A stretch of DNA of 64,000 nucleotides, taken from the NCBI GenBank assembly GCA_028564925.1, contig CM053031.1, positions 168,922,584 through 168,986,583 on the forward strand, read 5' to 3'. The notes under the pieces were generated by a model. The model worked only from the letters and a program-made list of their open reading frames with translations. It did not search any database and had not been told where the DNA came from. This document shows, piece by piece, positions 33,568 to 45,344 of this stretch (position 1 is its first letter; the number at the start of each line of letters is the position of its first letter). Both the position numbers and the translations under genes were made by a program. The stretch is from Lithobates sylvaticus (Eukaryota; Chordata; Amphibia; Anura; Ranidae).

Positions 33568-34040
33568 TGAAGCTGTTGCAAATACAGTGGGTGTATTGTG
33601 CCATCTGCACAGTGTACATGCCTGAAGCTACCCCAATTGCTGTTGGTCTGCGCATCCTATACGTAGGCAGCTGTTGCAAATACAGTGGGTGTATTGTGCC
33701 ACCTGCACAGTGTACACGCCTGAAGCTACCCCAATTGCTGTTGGTCTGCGCATCCTATCCGTAGGCAGCTGTTGCAAATACAGTGGGTGTATTGTGCCAT
33801 CTGCACAGTGTACAAGCCTGAAGCTACCCCAATTGCTGTTGTTCTGCTCATCCCATCCGTAGGCAGCTGTTGCAAATTCAGTGGGTGTATTGTGCCATCT
33901 GCACAGTGTACGCCTGAAGCTACCCCAATTGCTGGTGTTCTGCTGATCCTATCCCCAGGCAGCTGTAGCAATTACAGTGGGTGAATTGTGCCATCTGCAC
34001 AGTGTACGCCTAAAGCTACCCCAATTGCTGGTGTTCTGAT
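33568..34040 (+). repeat. Tandem repeat about 104 bp, five copies, in the hAT leader
   Basis: The unit contains AGCTGTTGCAAATACAGTGG, TGTATTGTGCCATCTGCAC, AGTGTACGCCTGAAGCTACC and CCAATTGCTGTTGGTCTGC. Copies diverge progressively toward the 3' end, where the last one is partial. Confidence 0.9.
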
Positions 34041-34155
34041 AATAATAATACTACAGACAGGCAGTTGATTCTGCTATCTGCAGTATATCAGTATATACGT
34101 CCCAGCTTTGTGCAGCTACATCTCCCTGCAGGCAATTACTATGCCTGGAAGGCCA

Positions 34156-34308
34156 TAGCTATGAGTAAGCACTAGTTGTGGTGCGAAACGCGTCAGCTCT
34201 GTACCCCCCTTTTTTGCCGTGTATGGATTGCAGTGTTTTTTGCTTTTAAATAAACTTTTTGGATTTTATTTTCTCGGTGTGCGGCTGTCCGGAGTTCTTC
34301 CTTTTTTG
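34156..34308 (+). mobile_element. 153-bp retroposed piece with hammerhead-like core, 15-bp TSD
   Basis: It is flanked by perfect 15-bp copies ATGCCTGGAAGGCCA at 34141-34155 and 34309-34323. Its 5' part reads CTATGAGTAAGCAC...GTGCGAAACGCGTCAGC. This is a CUGAUGAG-like box (degenerate), a GCAC/GTGC stem, then GAAAC, as in hammerhead ribozymes of Penelope-like elements. The 3' part has a poly(A)-signal-like AATAAA. The duplication includes the hAT transposase start codon, so the insertion left an intact ATG in front of the frame. Confidence 0.7.
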
Positions 34309-35760
34309 ATGCCTGGAAGGCCAACAAGGAGAGGCAGACAGTCACGAGGCAATAAAAGAAAGCAAGCAGGCTCTGTGTCTAGAGGCAACAGTGCTGGTCA
34401 TGGACACAGTGCATCCTCATCAGCACGTGGCCATGGGACACGCTTGTCTTTTTTTTCAGCAGCTGGACGTGTTGAGCCGCAACATGCCGAAGACTTGGTA
34501 GAGTGGATGACAAAGCCGTCCTCATCCTCCCTTAGCCAGGCTCAGGGTACTGGCAAAGAAGCTGCCAACGCTGCCTCTTCCCTAGGCTCAATAGCATCAG
34601 TCACTCTTTCCCTAGCCCCACCATGTCTTCCTGAGGAGTCCAACGAACTGTCTGAGCACAGTGTTGGGTACATGCTGCATGAGGATGCCCAGCGTTTTGA
34701 AGGCTCTGATGATGATACCCAGCTAGAGGAAGGCAGTAACGTGAGCCCAGAGAGAGGGGATGCCCAAGAAGGACAGCAATCTGGCAGTCATGTTACCCCA
34801 GCTGCAGCATACTGCCAGGTTTGCTCCAGTGATGAGGAGAGAGGGGATGATGAGGTCACTGACTCCACATGGGTGCCTGATAGGAGAGAGGAGGAGGCAC
34901 ATCTTCAACGAGGCAGGATGCCCTCCAGGGGCCAGCTTAAGGGCAGCACACCGACTGCATCACACTGCACAGCTGCGCATGTGCAGGGTGCTGCCTCTGT
35001 GCGTTATTCCAAAAGTTCTTTGGTGTGGGCCTTTTTTGAGACGAGTGCATCAGATCGCACCGCTGCTATTTGCAACATATGTCTCAAGCGTATCTTGCGT
35101 GGCCAAAATATCAGTTGCTTTGGCACCACATGCTTGACCAGACATATGTCGACCTGCCATGCAGTTCGTTGGCAAGCATACCTAAAAGACCCACACCAAA
35201 GAACAAAGCAGACCTCTCCTTGCTACTCATCAGCTGGGATCTCCAACCCCACTATACCTTCAGTCCTCTCTGAAACCTGCACTGAGAGGAATGAAGGTGT
35301 AGAATTAGGTGTGTCACAGCCAAGTACTTGAGGACAATCTGCTATCGGTACACCGACATCCGATTGTACCAGCCAAATTTCCCTGCCCCAGCTGCTGGAC
35401 CTTCGAAAGAAGTTCACTCCCAGCCATCCACATGCCCAGCGGTTGAGTGTTAGCTTGGCTAAATTGCTAGCACTTCAACTGCTGCCTTTTCAGTTGGTAG
35501 ACTCTGCCCCCTTCAGTGAGTTTGTGGAATGTGCGGTTCCTCAGTGGCAGGTTCCCAAATGCCACTTTTTCTCACGGAAGGGGATTCCGGCTCTCTACCG
35601 GCATGTGGAAGGCAATGTCTTGGCCTCGCTGGACAGGGCGGTCAGCGGTAAGGTGCATATTACCGCTGACTCATGGTCCAGCAGGCATAGACAGGGACAT
35701 TACCTATCTTTCACAGCGCATTGGGTGACTCTTCTGGAAGCTGGGAAGGGTGCAGGACAA
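34309..35760 (+). CDS. hAT transposase, N-terminal half with BED zinc finger (broken)
   Basis: The frame opens with MPGRPTRRGRQSRGNKRKQ, a basic start followed by a long Ser/acidic linker. A BED finger follows at about residues 260-310 (SLVWAFFETSASDRTAAICN, ICLKRI, HMSTCH), with Cys-x2-Cys and His-x3-5-His spacing. An in-frame TGA at 35329-35331 interrupts it; the same frame then continues (LRKKFTPSHPHAQRLSVSLA). It runs into the start of the hAT catalytic domain (VECAVPQWQVPKCHFFSRK, SGKVHITADSWSS with the first catalytic Asp). At 35760 a second hAT-type element is inserted between codons. The ATG at 34309 is the one regenerated by the 15-bp duplication. Comparable proteins are ZBED-type hAT transposases. 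Confidence 0.8.
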
Positions 35761-35916
35761 CAGGGCCGATCCTGGCCGGGGTGCAGGGGGTGCTCTGCAC
35801 CCGGGCGCTGAAGGGGGGGGTGCCAAAGTGCTCCCCTCCCTCCTCCTCTCCTTGTGTGCAGTGGCGTCAGCAGGGCTGCTAATGGGGGGTCCCAGAAACA
35901 CAGGAGGGCCAGGACA

Positions 35917-36052
35917 GTGAAGCAGATCAGTGTGGTGTGACAAGTACAGGAACGATGCCCTGTGTGTCTCTCCTTTCGTCAGCTGAATGCGGGAGGGAGA
36001 GACACACAGGGCATCATTCCTGTACTTGTCACACCACACTGATCTGCTTGCT
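35917..36052. repeat. Hairpin, arms about 58 bp
   Basis: GAAGCAGATCAGTGTGGTGT...ACACACAGGG-type arms face each other across a short loop containing TTTCGTCAGCTG. The arms match almost perfectly. Confidence 0.85.
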
Positions 36053-37311
36053 TCTCTGTCCGGGTCACATATGATCCTCCTGTGTGTGTCTGGGGCGTGT
36101 TCCTGTCTTGGTGGATGTGTCTCCAGTGAGAGTTGGTGCTCTTAATGTACAGGCACCTCTAGGAACTGCCCAGGGGTCCTAGGTTCATGAAGGGGTCTTG
36201 AAGATTCCTCCCAGCAGTCACCGTCCTGCCAACAGTTCCCTCGCTGTGGTCGGCTATTTGCATGTCAGGTCAGTCACCTTATCCGTCTCTCATATCTCCA
36301 GACTCCAGCTGTCTCTCCCTCCTGGTGTTCTGCTGAGATGGTTCCCCTTGGCGGATTAGTGCAGATCTGTACTGCGCATGCGCAGCGAAATTTCCGAAAA
36401 TTGCCGAAGCTAAACAGCTGGGAGTGAAGTGTACACCGCGCAGTCGGTGTACGAGACGATGCCGCACGCTCGCGCTACTCTGCAAGGGGAGTCTAACTAA
36501 GGGGCGGGTCTATTACTCTAAGCAAGGGGCAAAATAAAAATAAATCGTTTAGCTCTGGATATAGAGGAGAGTAATAGAAAACCTGTGTTTTTAGAGTGCT
36601 ATCTGGGGTTTTTCCTTTCAATTAGGAGTGTATTTTTTTAAACTTTTTTTTTTTAAACAAACCAAAATCAGCTGTGCGGTGTACACTTCACTCGCATCTG
36701 TTTCGGTTCGGCAATTTCCGGAAGATTCCTAGTCGTTCGTACTGCGCAAGCGATGCGCCTGCGCAGTACAGAGAGGAACCAATCCGCCAGGGGAACCAAC
36801 TCGGCAAGACACCGGCAGCAGCCACTATCTCGTCCTGCTCCCTTTCATCCTTGCACAAATCCATCCATCTCTGCAGGTCACACTGCTTCCCTCTCAGGTC
36901 CTTGGTAACCCTTGCTACTTTCTCCCAGCCAGTTAGTTTGCCAACATTTATCAGCCACGCTAATTTAGCCTCTTCCCAAGTGACTGGAATTCTCTTCCTG
37001 ACACCTTCCCAACAATAGTCCCTCACTCCCCTCCCCCTCCCAGTCTTCTTCTCTGGAGGAACTTCACCTTCACACAGGTGTGCCCCCCCCCCCCCACACA
37101 CAAACATTGCAAATGGCCACAGCCCATTTCTCTCCAGCCCCTTGACCTCCATCTATTTGCCTCTCCTCCACCCTTCCCTCATTCCAGCACAAATCCTCCT
37201 CCTTCTGTATCCCTATACAGACCAGGATCCCCCAGTTTCACTCCAGTTCTCCTCTACCCACCCCCTATCTCTTACCCACTGCCCCATCCCCCGCCCCCAT
37301 TCATTTTATTC

Positions 37312-37504
37312 AGGGGCTAAGGAAGAACCCTTAAGTGGAGCATCTTATTACTGCTGCTTCTTGTATGGGTGGGCGGTGTACTGCACCAATCACATGCAAT
37401 GAATAGGAGAGGAGGGTCAGCAGGGATTGGTGCAGTACACATCCCACCCACACAAACAGCAACAGTAATAAGATGCTCGGCCTCAGGGTTCTTCCTTAAC
37501 CCCT
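37312..37504. repeat. Foldback repeat, arms about 85 bp
   Basis: The left arm AGGGGCTAAGGAAGAACCCT...GGTGTACTGCACCAATC returns inverted as GATTGGTGCAGTACAC...AGGGTTCTTCCTTAACCCCT. It may itself be a small foldback element; no TSD was identified. Confidence 0.75.
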
Positions 37505-37669
37505 GCAAAGTGCAAGAAGAGAGCCAGAATCTCTGCAGGGGAAGGTAGAGGGGGAGATGTCATTCCAGTTTTGATTTAGTCCAGTGACAGCCCGCCAGAA
37601 TAGGTGGGATCTGTAACAGCAACTTCCCTGAGCAGCTCTGCTTGTGGACACCATATATGTAGTATACAT

Positions 37670-38290
37670 TGCTGCCCCTATACTGTACTCTCCTGCCCCC
37701 TGTACTGTGTCTACTTACCCTCTCCCTGTACTGTGCCCACTTGCTCCCCCTGTACTGTACCCTCCTGCCCCCCTATACTGTGCCCCTACACCTGTACTGT
37801 GCCCACTTGCTCCCCCTGTACTGTACCCTCCTAACCACTGTACTGTGTACTCCTGCCCCCCCCCCCATACTGTACCTTCCTGCCCCATCTGTACTGTGTC
37901 CTCCTGCCCCCCATACTGTACCTCCCTGCCCCCCTCTATACTGTCTCCTCCTGCCCGCCCATACTGTACCTTCCTGCCCCCTCTGTACTGTGTCCTCCTG
38001 CCCCCCCATACTGTACCTTCCTGCCCCCCCATACTGTATCTTCCTGCCCCCCTCTGTACTGTGTCCTCCTGCCCCCCATACTGTACCTTCCTGCCCCCCT
38101 CTGTACTGTGTCCTCCTGCCCCCCCCCCATACTGTACCTTCCTGCCCCCCCCCATACTGTACCTTCCTGCCTCCCCCATACTGTGCCCTCATGCTGCCCC
38201 TCACTGTACCTTCCTGCCCCCCTCTGTACTGTGCCCTCCTGCTGCCCCATTCTGTACCTTCCTTCCCCCCTCTGTACTGTACCATCCTGT
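37670..38290 (+). repeat. C-rich minisatellite, 21-24 bp unit, about 29 copies
   Basis: Units of TACTGTACCTTCCTGCCCCC and TACTGTGTCCTCCTGCCCCC alternate, often as a 45-bp dimer. Open frames of 150-230 aa in most phases on both strands are artefacts of the repeat. Confidence 0.93.
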
Positions 38291-39120
38291 TCCACCTGTA
38301 ATTTGGAAGTTTTGTTGTGTTTGTGTCTTCTAATAATGATTGTCGTGTATTTTTAGTTAAAATATTGGTTTTATTTTTTGGAGGGGGGAGGTGTCATGTA
38401 GGCTGTATGGGACCCATGATTTCTAACAGCAGCCCTGGGCGTCGCTATGGGGGGGGGGGGGGCGGGGGGTGCAGTCCGAACATAAGCTGCCGCGCTGTGA
38501 CAAGAGAGAGGGGAGCTGAGAGATGTCAGCGTATCTCCCCGCTCTTCCCCCTTTCTCCTGTCAGCAGGGAAAAGAGAGCGACTCTCATCTTGTTCACCCA
38601 GCTTGGTGCCCAGTTTGCTTCCCTCCCCATTGACCACAGCAAAGGGCCAATCAGAAGAGGCTAGTGGAGCATTATGGGACATGTAATCCCGGAACATTGT
38701 CAGCCCCATTGTTTTCCACAGGCAGCAGACTTCAGCCCCCAGCATGCACTCTGCTGGGGGAAATATTTTGAGCCTGAAACCCAGGAAGAAGCTGTGTGAG
38801 TGAGTGCTACAGGAAAAAGAGAGGACTGTGCTGGGGGAAGCCAGAGGGAGCACCATGCTGTACCTGCACCACCAGAGAGAGAGCAACGCTGTACCTGCAC
38901 CACCAGAGAGAGAGCAATGCTGTACCTGCACAACCAGAGATAGAGCACCACGGTCATGGGAGGATCCCAGGGTAACGAAGAATCCTTAGGAGAGCATGTT
39001 TGAGTCATTGCCATAGAAATATTTAGGGAGGAGTTAGTAAGATGACCATGCCCATGTGGGGTGCCAGAAATATTTCTGCACCCAGGCATCTGTGACCCTG
39101 GGATCGGCCCTGCAGGACAA

Positions 39121-41124
39121 GGTGCAGTAGTGTTGGAGGTTGTTCCACCACCATGCCTCCAAAATGCTACTACTGGTGATTCTGACACACCTCTCTCCTC
39201 CACCCCATCCTCTTTTTCTTCCTCCATGGCCTCTTCCTGTGCTTTGTCCTCATAACCAATGGTGTTCTGCAGGCGTTCAAGGAGCTACGCAAGTATGCAG
39301 TCAAAAAGATGCCATGCGGTGCATTCGCTCGTTTGCTTGGGGGACAGGAGCCACACTGGGGCAGAGGTTCTGTCAGCTCTGCAGGGGCAGGGTGAGAGGT
39401 GGTTGATGCCACGCCAGCTTAAAGACAGGAATGGTGGTTTACGTCAATGACACCAAACTCCTCTCCGCCCTCCGACAGGGACAACTAACCCATGTGCCCT
39501 GTGTGGCTCACGTCCTTAACTTGGTGGTGCAGCGGTTCTTGGGCAGGTACCCGGGCTTACAGGATGTCCTGAGGCAGGCCAGGAAAGTCTGTGTGCATTT
39601 CCGCCGGTCATATAATGCCAGTACTCGGCTGGCTGACCTCCAAAAGGAATTTAACCTGCCCAAGAACCGCCTAAAAACAGAGATTAGTAGGGCTGTTGCT
39701 GGAAGGAGAATGTCCACTTTAGATCAGTCTATGATGCTATACCTTTGTGTAAGCGAACCGACAATCCATGCTCCAGGGCAAACTTTTCCAGGGGAAGCCA
39801 GAAGCCAGCTCCAAAGACATGCCTAATCTGTGACATGCCCACCAGGTGGAACTCTACGTTGGCCATGCTGCAGCGGTTGCACGCGCAGCAGAGTGCCATC
39901 AATGAGTACCTGTGTGACTACGGCACCAGGACAGGGTCAGGGGAGCTTGTTTTTTTCTCCCCACGCCAGTGGGCCATGATCAGGGATGCATGCACTGTCC
40001 TGTCACAATTTGAGGAGGCCACGAGGATGGTGAGCAGTGACGGTGCATGTATCAGTGACACTGTCCCTCTTGTGCACCTGCTGGAGCACACGCTGCGTGG
40101 GATAATGGACAGGGCACTTGAGGCAGAACAGAGGCAAGAAGGGGAGGACTTCCTTACCTCTTAAGGCCCCCTTTATCCAGACAGTGTTCCTGCTGTCCCG
40201 CTGATCACACAGGAAGAGAAGGATTGTGTCAGCATGGAGGTGGAGCCTGGCACTCAGCATCAGCAGCAGTCTTTTAGGGATCATTCACAGTCCCAAGAAA
40301 CCCGTGGACTTGTATGTGGCTGGGAGGAGGTGGCTGCGGATCATGTTATTCTTAGTGACCCAGAGGACTCCGGACCGAATGCCTCAGCTAACCTACGCTG
40401 CATGGCCTCCCTGATCCTGCAAAGCCTGCGGAAGGATCCTCGTATTCGTCGGATCAAAGAGCGGGATCATTACTGTCTGGCAACCCTCCTTGATCCACGT
40501 TACAAGGGTAAGGTTGCGGACCTTATCTTGCCATCGTAGAGGGAGCAGAGGATGAAACATCTTCAGGAGGCCTTGCAGAAAGGTCTGTGCAACGCGTTCC
40601 CAGAGACTGGGAGGTTCCAAATTCCTGGTCCTGGACAACGTGTTGCTGAGGCTTCGGTTAGTCACAGAAGGTGCGGTGGAGAAGGTGGCCGCCTGACTGA
40701 TGCGTTCAGACAATTTTTTAGTCCGCAGCCCCAAGGTTTGATCGGTTCCAGCAACCATTGCCAGCATCTGATTTACATGGACCAGGAATACCTAGGGGCA
40801 AGGTCAGACTTGGACACCTTTCCCACCGAAAATCCTCTGGGTTACTGGGTCTTGAGGATGGATCACTGGCCAGAGCTTGCACAGTATGCAATTGAGCTAC
40901 TGGCCTGTCCTGCATCCAGCGTTCTTTCGGAACACACATTCAGTGCTGCTGGAGGGTTTATAACAGATCACAGGGTGCGCGCGTCCACCGACTCGGTTGA
41001 TCGACTGACCTTCATAAAAATGAATCAGTCTTGGATCACCACCAGCTACCAAGCACCTGATGCTGATGTAACCGAAATTATTATTTTTTTAAATGTCAAA
41101 TCCCTTCAAGACTGCCTATGCTGA
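39121..41124 (+). pseudogene. hAT transposase, C-terminal half, several frameshifts
   Basis: It continues the protein interrupted at 35760. Recognisable blocks in shifting frames are YVNDTKLLSALRQGQLTHVP plus CVAHVLNLVVQRFL (39431-39826), DMPTRWNSTLAMLQRL (39830-40164; the conserved RWNS motif), LATLLDPRYKG (40234-40539) and WPELAQYAIELLACPASSV...SEHTFSAAGG (40552-41124). The last is the hAT dimerisation domain. A stop at 39254-39256 and at least three frame changes show this copy is dead. Overall it matches the length and order of ZBED-type hAT transposases. Confidence 0.85.
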
Positions 41125-41199
41125 TGCTGAGTGACTATCCTGTTATGCTGAGTGACTATCCTCTTCCTCCTCAATGATCATGCTGATAGCTTGTAAGAA

Positions 41200-41825
41200 A
41201 ATTTTTGGTTCTGGGCGCCGCTCTGGGCCCAATTTTTCAGGCCCTGTTTAACAGGGGCGTGTAATTACAATTTTTGATGCAATATTTTGCAACAGGGTTC
41301 GTTGCTGCACTCAACTACAATATTTGTGAGTGGTTTCAGTGTTGTGGCACCAGCACCAGTGCCTAAGGCCCAATTTTTCTGCCCCTGTTCAACAGGTGCA
41401 TGTAATTACAATTCTTGATATAATATTTCACAGCAGGGCCCGTTCCAGCGCCCACCAAGAGTAACTGTAAGGACTTGCAGTGTTGTGGCACCAGCACCAC
41501 CACCAAAGGCCAAATTTTTCTACCACTGTTGAACAATGGCATGTATTAACAATTCTTGATCTAATATTTCACAGCAGGGCCCATTCCTGCGCCCACCAAT
41601 AGTAACTGTGAGGGCTTACAGTTATGTGGCAACACCACCACCACCAAAGGCACAATTTTTCGGCCCCTGTTCAACAGGTGCATGTAATTACAATTCTTGA
41701 TATAATATTTCACAGCAGGGCCCGTTCCAGCGCCCACCAAGAGTAACTGTGAGGACTTACAGTGTTGTGACACCAGCACCACCACCAAAGGCCCAATTTT
41801 TCTACTACTGTTCAACGATGAATGT
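41200..41825 (+). repeat. Tandem repeat about 150 bp in the hAT 3' region
   Basis: About four copies of a unit with GGCCCAATTTTTCNGCCCCT, GTTCAACAGGTGCATGTAAT, ATAATATTTCACAGCAGGGC and AGTGTTGTGGCACCAGCACC are present. One copy is split by the TA-flanked element and resumes at 43673-43780. Confidence 0.85.
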
Positions 41826-41923
41826 ACCGTATTTATCGGCGTATAACACGCGCCGCCGTATAACACGCACCCCAAGTTTAGGAGGGAATTTTAAGGAAAA
41901 AAACTTTTAGGAGGAAAGTTTAA

Positions 41924-42963
41924 CCACTCAAGGACCGCCTCCTGCACATATACGTCGGCAGAATGGCACGGCTGGGCACAAGCACGTACAGGTACGTTGC
42001 TCTCCAAGGGCCCAACCGCGGGTCGCGCCAGCGCGCTCGCGACCCGGTCCTGAGCTCCGTGCCTGTGGCCGCGGGACCCGCTGACCCGATCGCCGCCGGG
42101 GGCCCGCGATCGGGTTACAGAGCTGAAGAACGGGGAGAGGTAAGTGTAAACAAACCTCTCCCCATGCTTCCTAGTGAGGCTGTCACTGATCGTCTGTTCC
42201 CTGTCATAGGGAAATACGATCAGTGATGTCACACGCCAAGCCACGCCCCCCTACAGTAAAAAAAAAAACACATAGGTCACACTTAACCTCTACACTGCCC
42301 CCTACTAGTTAACCCCTTTACTGCCAGTGACATTTTTAATCAATGCATCTGATCGCTGTATTAATGCCAATGGTCCCAATGGTGGCCAATTGTTTTAATC
42401 AATGCATCTGATCGCTGTATTAATGCCAATGGTCCCAAAAATGTGTCAAAATTGTCAGACGTGTCCGCCATAATGTCGCAGTCACAATAAAAAAAAAAAT
42501 CGCTGATCGCCGCCATTACTAGTAAAAAAAAAATTATTAATAAAAATGCCATAAAACTATCCCCTATTTTGTAGACGCTATAACTTTTGCGCAAACCAAT
42601 CAATAAACACTTATTGCGATTTTTTTTACCAAACATATGTAGAAGAATACGTATCGGCCTAAACTGAGGAAAAAAAACGTTTTTTTATATATTTTTTGGG
42701 AAGATATTTATTATAGCAAAAAGTAAAAAATATTGAATTTTTTTCAAAATTGTCGCTCTATTTTTGTTTATAGCGCAAAAAAAACAAAAAATGAGGTGAT
42801 CAAATACCATCAAAAGAAAGCTCTATTTGTGGGAAAAAAAGGACGCCAATTTTGTTTGGGAGCCACGTCGACGACCGCGCAATTGTCAATTAAAGCGACG
42901 CAGTGCCGAATCGCAAAAAGGGGCCTGGTCCTTTAGCTGCAAATTGGTCTGGAACTTGAGTGG
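41924..42963. mobile_element. TTAA-flanked non-autonomous element, 1.0 kb
   Basis: TTAA at 41920-41923 and 42964-42967; ends CCACTCAAGGACCGCC and CTTGAGTGG. Same family as 21308-26386, sharing CATATACGTCGGCAGAATGG near the left end and GAAAGCTCTATTTGTGGGA near the right end. It is nested inside the TA-flanked element. Confidence 0.85.
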
Positions 42964-42999
42964 TTAAGGAAAAAAAAAATTACATTTAAATGCCCATCA

Positions 43000-43240
43000 A
43001 TGCAGCTTTATCAGTGTCCATGCAGCCTTGTCCATCACTGCAGCCTAGCCCAGTGTCCATCTGCAGCTTGTCCATCATTGCAGCATGGTCCAGTGTCCAT
43101 CTGCAGCCTTGTCCATCATTGTAGCCTTGCCCAGTGTCCATCTACAGCCTTGCCCAGTACCTTTGCAGCCTTGCCCAGTGCCTTTGCAGCCTTGCCCAGT
43201 GCCTTTGCAGCCTTGCCCGTCTCTTTGCAGCATTTCCCTG
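43000..43240 (+). repeat. Short tandem repeat, CAGCCTTGTCCATCATTG-like unit
   Basis: Irregular 18-30 bp units of GCAGCCTTG(C/T)CCAGTG(T/C)C are present; the last four copies are about 20 bp apart. Confidence 0.75.
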
Positions 43241-44429
43241 ATTTAAATTTGGTGCCGATTTCAGCTGACTGTGAGCAGAGAGGAGCGAGCGGAGCCGAGA
43301 TACAGAAAGCCGAGTGTACTTCGACTTTACTCGGCTCTGCTCACAGTACCGCCCATCTCCACTGATTGCGAGAGGAGAGGAGCGAGCGCCGCTGACATAC
43401 AGAAAGCCGAATGTACTTCGGCTAAATCGGCTCTGCTCACAGTCAGGGGTGGGACTGCGAGAGGAGCCGAGACTAGCCGAAGTACATTCGGCTTTCTGTA
43501 TGTCAGCGGCGCTCTCTCCTCTTGCAATCAGTGGAGGTGGGCGGGACTTCGGCTTTGTGTATCTCGGCTCCGCTCGCTCCCTAACAATCAGCGGGGGATT
43601 GGCGGGGATTGGCGTATAACACGCACCCACGATTTTCCCACGATTTTCAGTGTTATACGCTGATAAATGCAGTAATTACAATTTTTGATATAATAGTTCA
43701 CAGCAGGGCGTTCCACCAAGAGTCACTTTGAGGGCTTACAGTGTTGTGGCAACACCAAACAACACCCAAATTTCTGGGAAGGGAAATTCTCTCCTGTAAG
43801 AGTTGATATGGGAAAAACGTGTCTCCTGTCCACTGATGCTTTATCCCAATTTTTGTTTTACTAAAAACCCAAAATTTTCAAAAAACATTTGTCATTGGGA
43901 CAGAAAGTCTGGTGAAATCTTCTACAGAGAGGCACACACACAGCAAAAAAAATGTTACAGGAGTGATAACCCTTCCCTATGTTTACAAAAAAGCTTAAAA
44001 ATAGATTTTTGGAATTTTTTTACACTTTAAAAATGTACCAGTTCAAAATTACAAACAGATTCTACTTAACAACAAACCTACACAGTCCCTGTCTTGTTTG
44101 CACCACCTGTATACTGCTATTCAGAGTATATAGGGCCTGGGGGCCCCACGCCTTTCCTTTTTTTAATTTGGGTACGGGGTTCCCCTTAATATCCATACAA
44201 GACCCAAAGGGGCTGGTAATGGGCAGGGGGGGGGGGGGGGGTACCCATGCTATTTTTCTCAATGATTTTCATCCATATTGCCGGGACCAGACATTACATT
44301 AAAACCGCAAGCAGTTTGAAATGACTATTTTTCTGTTAGAAATGTAATTTTATGCAGACTGTTCTAAACACGGGAAACACGTGCCACTTCACAGGCATAC
44401 TATAGACACCCCCCAGGCACGATATTTAA

Positions 44430-45173
44430 CCACATGCCGACCGCGCTATAGTCGAAAGACGGCTACAGCGCGGTCGGCTTGTTCTAAGTGGACGTCCTCC
44501 TAGAAACTTGCTCCCGCGCACCCCCTGGGGCGCGCACTCGGGAACATCCGTGACCGCGGGGTCCTTGGATCACGGTAAACAGCCGCTGATAGCGGCCGTT
44601 TACCACGTGATCGCTCCGTCAAATGACGGAGCGATCACATGTACACAAACCGGCGTCACGTCATGATGCCGGTTCCTCCCTCCCCTCTCTGTACTGATCG
44701 GTACAGAGAGGGGGGAAGCGGAGAGGGGGAGAGACGGGACCAGCACTGTGGGCTGGATGTGTAGTGCCCACAGCGCTGGTCAATACACTGCCACCACTGT
44801 GCAATACTCTGCCACCACTGTGCAATGCTCTGCCACCACTGTGCAATGCTCTGCCAATACTCTGCCAATACTTGCCAATACTCGCCAATACTCTGCCAAT
44901 AGTCTGCAATAATTTTTAATAGAAACAAAGATTATTTTTTTTTTTTTTTAACCGAATTTTCAGTATTTTTTGATTTATAGCGCAAAAAATAAAAAACCCA
45001 GCGGTGATTAAATACCACCAAAGGAAAGCTCTATTTGTGTGAAAAAAAGGACACAAAATTCATTTGGGTACAGTGTTGCATGACTGAGTAATTGTCATTC
45101 AAAGTGTCAGAGCACCAAAAGCTGAAAATTGGTCTGGTTAGGAAGGGGGTTTAACTGCCCAGTGGTCAAGTGG
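44430..45173. mobile_element. TTAA-flanked non-autonomous element, 744 bp
   Basis: TTAA at 44426-44429 and 45174-45177; ends CCACATGCCGACCGCG and GTCAAGTGG. It carries the GAAAGCTCTATTTGTG motif near the right end as in its relatives, and short TGCCACCACTGTGCAA repeats at about 44788-44850. Confidence 0.85.
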
Positions 45174-45344
45174 TTAAAGGGATATTTCACTTTTTTTTTT
45201 TTTTCACTTTAGGGTTATTAAAATCAGTGCTCCTGAAAAAACTGCAGTTTTTAAAACTTTTTTTTGCATTGATACATGTCCCCTGGGGCAGGACCCGGGG
45301 CCCCAAACCCTTTTTAGGACAATAACTTGCATATAAGCCTTTAA

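Larger units (their letters stand above)
35761..39112. mobile_element. hAT-type non-autonomous element nested in the hAT transposase (8-bp TSD)
   Basis: It is flanked by CAGGACAA at 35753-35760 and 39113-39120. The termini CAGGGCCGATCC (left) and GGATCGGCCCTG (right) are perfect 12-bp inverted repeats with the CAGGG start common in hAT elements. The 3.35 kb carries no transposase I can recognise. It contains two hairpins, an inverted pair at about 36340-36430 and 36680-36800, and a C-rich minisatellite (37670-38290). The - strand frame at 37152-36688 (154 aa) has some protein-like composition (WEEAKLAWLINVGKLTGWEK), but I cannot assign it. Confidence 0.88.
41827..43672. mobile_element. TA-flanked DNA element (Tc1/mariner-like termini, unassigned)
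   Basis: The left end CCGTATTTATCGGCGTATAA and the right end, reverse-complemented CTGCATTTATCAGCGTATAA, form an imperfect inverted repeat of about 24 bp. TA lies on both sides (41825-41826, 43673-43674). The uninterrupted parental sequence CATGTAATTACAATT in neighbouring repeat copies confirms a TA duplication. Inside are a nested TTAA element, a CAGCCTTG/TCCATC repeat (43000-43240) and an inverted repeat with AGAAAGCCGA motifs (about 43260-43560). No transposase was recognised. Confidence 0.75.

Noticed and set aside
37644-38333. Open frames up to 229 aa on both strands
   Set aside because: They are translations of a 21-24 bp C-rich tandem repeat; many phases are open and no domain is present.
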